Origin: Solobacterium sp.
Lineage (GTDB): Bacteria > Bacillota_I > Bacilli_A > Erysipelotrichales > Erysipelotrichaceae
Assembly: GCA_016280695.1 (NCBI GenBank)
Contig: JAEEHG010000189.1
Span: 1-5,903, forward strand
Direction: 5' to 3'
DNA length: 5,903 bases
Below the pieces are notes generated by a model that was not told where the DNA came from, searched no databases, and saw nothing but the letters and a program-made list of their open reading frames with translations. How positions within the stretch are numbered: the stretch's first letter is position 1; each line of letters opens with the position of its first letter. The position numbers were made by a program, and so were the translations under genes. Below are positions 5,617 through 5,903 of this stretch, piece after piece.

Positions 5617-5903
5617 ATGGAAAACAGAAAACTGCCACAATACATGCGCATTGCGGCCATGATCGCTGCTGAAATTGCCCGCGGTGAACTTCCGGAAGGA
5701 AAGCGCCTGCCCGGGATGTCCGTGCTCTCCTCATCGTTCGGGGTCTCACCGGAGACGATCAGGAAGGCGCTCAGCCTGCTGGCCGACATGCATATCGTCC
5801 AGATCCGTGAAAGCCGGGGCACATATGTACTTTCCGCTGACCAGGCCCACGATTATCTGCAGACCATCCAGATCCGGCAGAACCAGATGTCACTGAGCAA
5901 CCG
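5617..5903 (+). CDS. GntR-family transcriptional regulator (3' partial)
   Basis: The visible 95 residues are a GntR-type winged helix-turn-helix: a first helix YMRIAAMIAAEIARGELPEG, the LPGMSVLSSSFGVSPETIRK helix-turn-helix, then ALSLLADMHIVQIRESRGTYV ending in the wing. It would bind DNA as a dimer and switch genes in response to a ligand sensed by its C-terminal domain, which lies beyond the window edge. The SPETIR signature and the spacing after the wing resemble regulators I recall carrying a TrkA_C-type domain, but that is not visible here. AGAGGA (5605-5610) stands 6 bases before the ATG at 5617, which supports the start. It follows the terminator of the ferritin-like operon, has its own promoter, and its targets are unknown. 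It is not obviously coupled to any neighbour. Confidence 0.88.
   Translation, partial: MENRKLPQYMRIAAMIAAEIARGELPEGKRLPGMSVLSSSFGVSPETIRKALSLLADMHIVQIRESRGTYVLSADQAHDYLQTIQIRQNQMSLSN

Noticed and set aside
5457..5822. A 121-residue minus-strand open frame across the GntR promoter region
   Set aside because: It is antisense to the GntR helix-turn-helix coding region and runs through the promoter and terminator; no domain is recognisable.

Overview
The window looks like an ordinary chromosomal stretch from a moderately GC-rich anaerobic member of the Bacillota (Firmicutes). This rests on strong AGGAGG-type ribosome binding sites, compact genes separated by short hairpin-plus-T-run terminators, A/T-rich -10 boxes in a GC-rich background, an oxidoreductase with ferredoxin-type Fe-S clusters, and a GntR regulator of a type common in gut Bacillota. 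An Erysipelotrichia-like host is my guess from gene style only. No mobile element, CRISPR array, tRNA or rRNA is visible.

Layout: (1) 1-459, plus strand, is the 3' part of a membrane protein with a YcxB-like C-terminal domain. It converges on (2) 486-1268, minus strand, an MscS-type mechanosensitive channel. Two terminators, one per strand, lie at 429-485, and the minus-strand one falls inside the last codons of the first gene. (3) 1377-2732, minus strand, is an M20-family amidohydrolase resembling AbgB, with its own terminator at 1334-1360 and an extended -10 promoter. (4) 2860-3993, minus strand, is an aldo/keto reductase with a C-terminal pair of 4Fe-4S motifs. A 148-base divergent intergenic region then separates it from (5) 4142-4915, plus strand, a single-pass membrane protein best assigned to the DUF4230 family, and (6) 4920-5426, plus strand, a ferritin-like/rubrerythrin-like di-iron protein with an N-terminal hydrophobic segment. 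These two are 4 bases apart and form a transcription unit closed by a strong terminator. (7) 5617-5903, plus strand, is the N-terminal DNA-binding part of a GntR regulator cut by the window edge.

How the genes relate: genes 2, 3 and 4 are co-directional but appear to be at least partly separate transcription units. The only clear operon is the DUF4230 plus ferritin-like pair, which I regard as the least described element here. By sequence logic both proteins would sit at the membrane, possibly with their domains on the outer face. Their shared role is unknown; a link to iron or oxidative stress is inference from the di-iron fold alone. I see no convincing evidence of a wholly new system.
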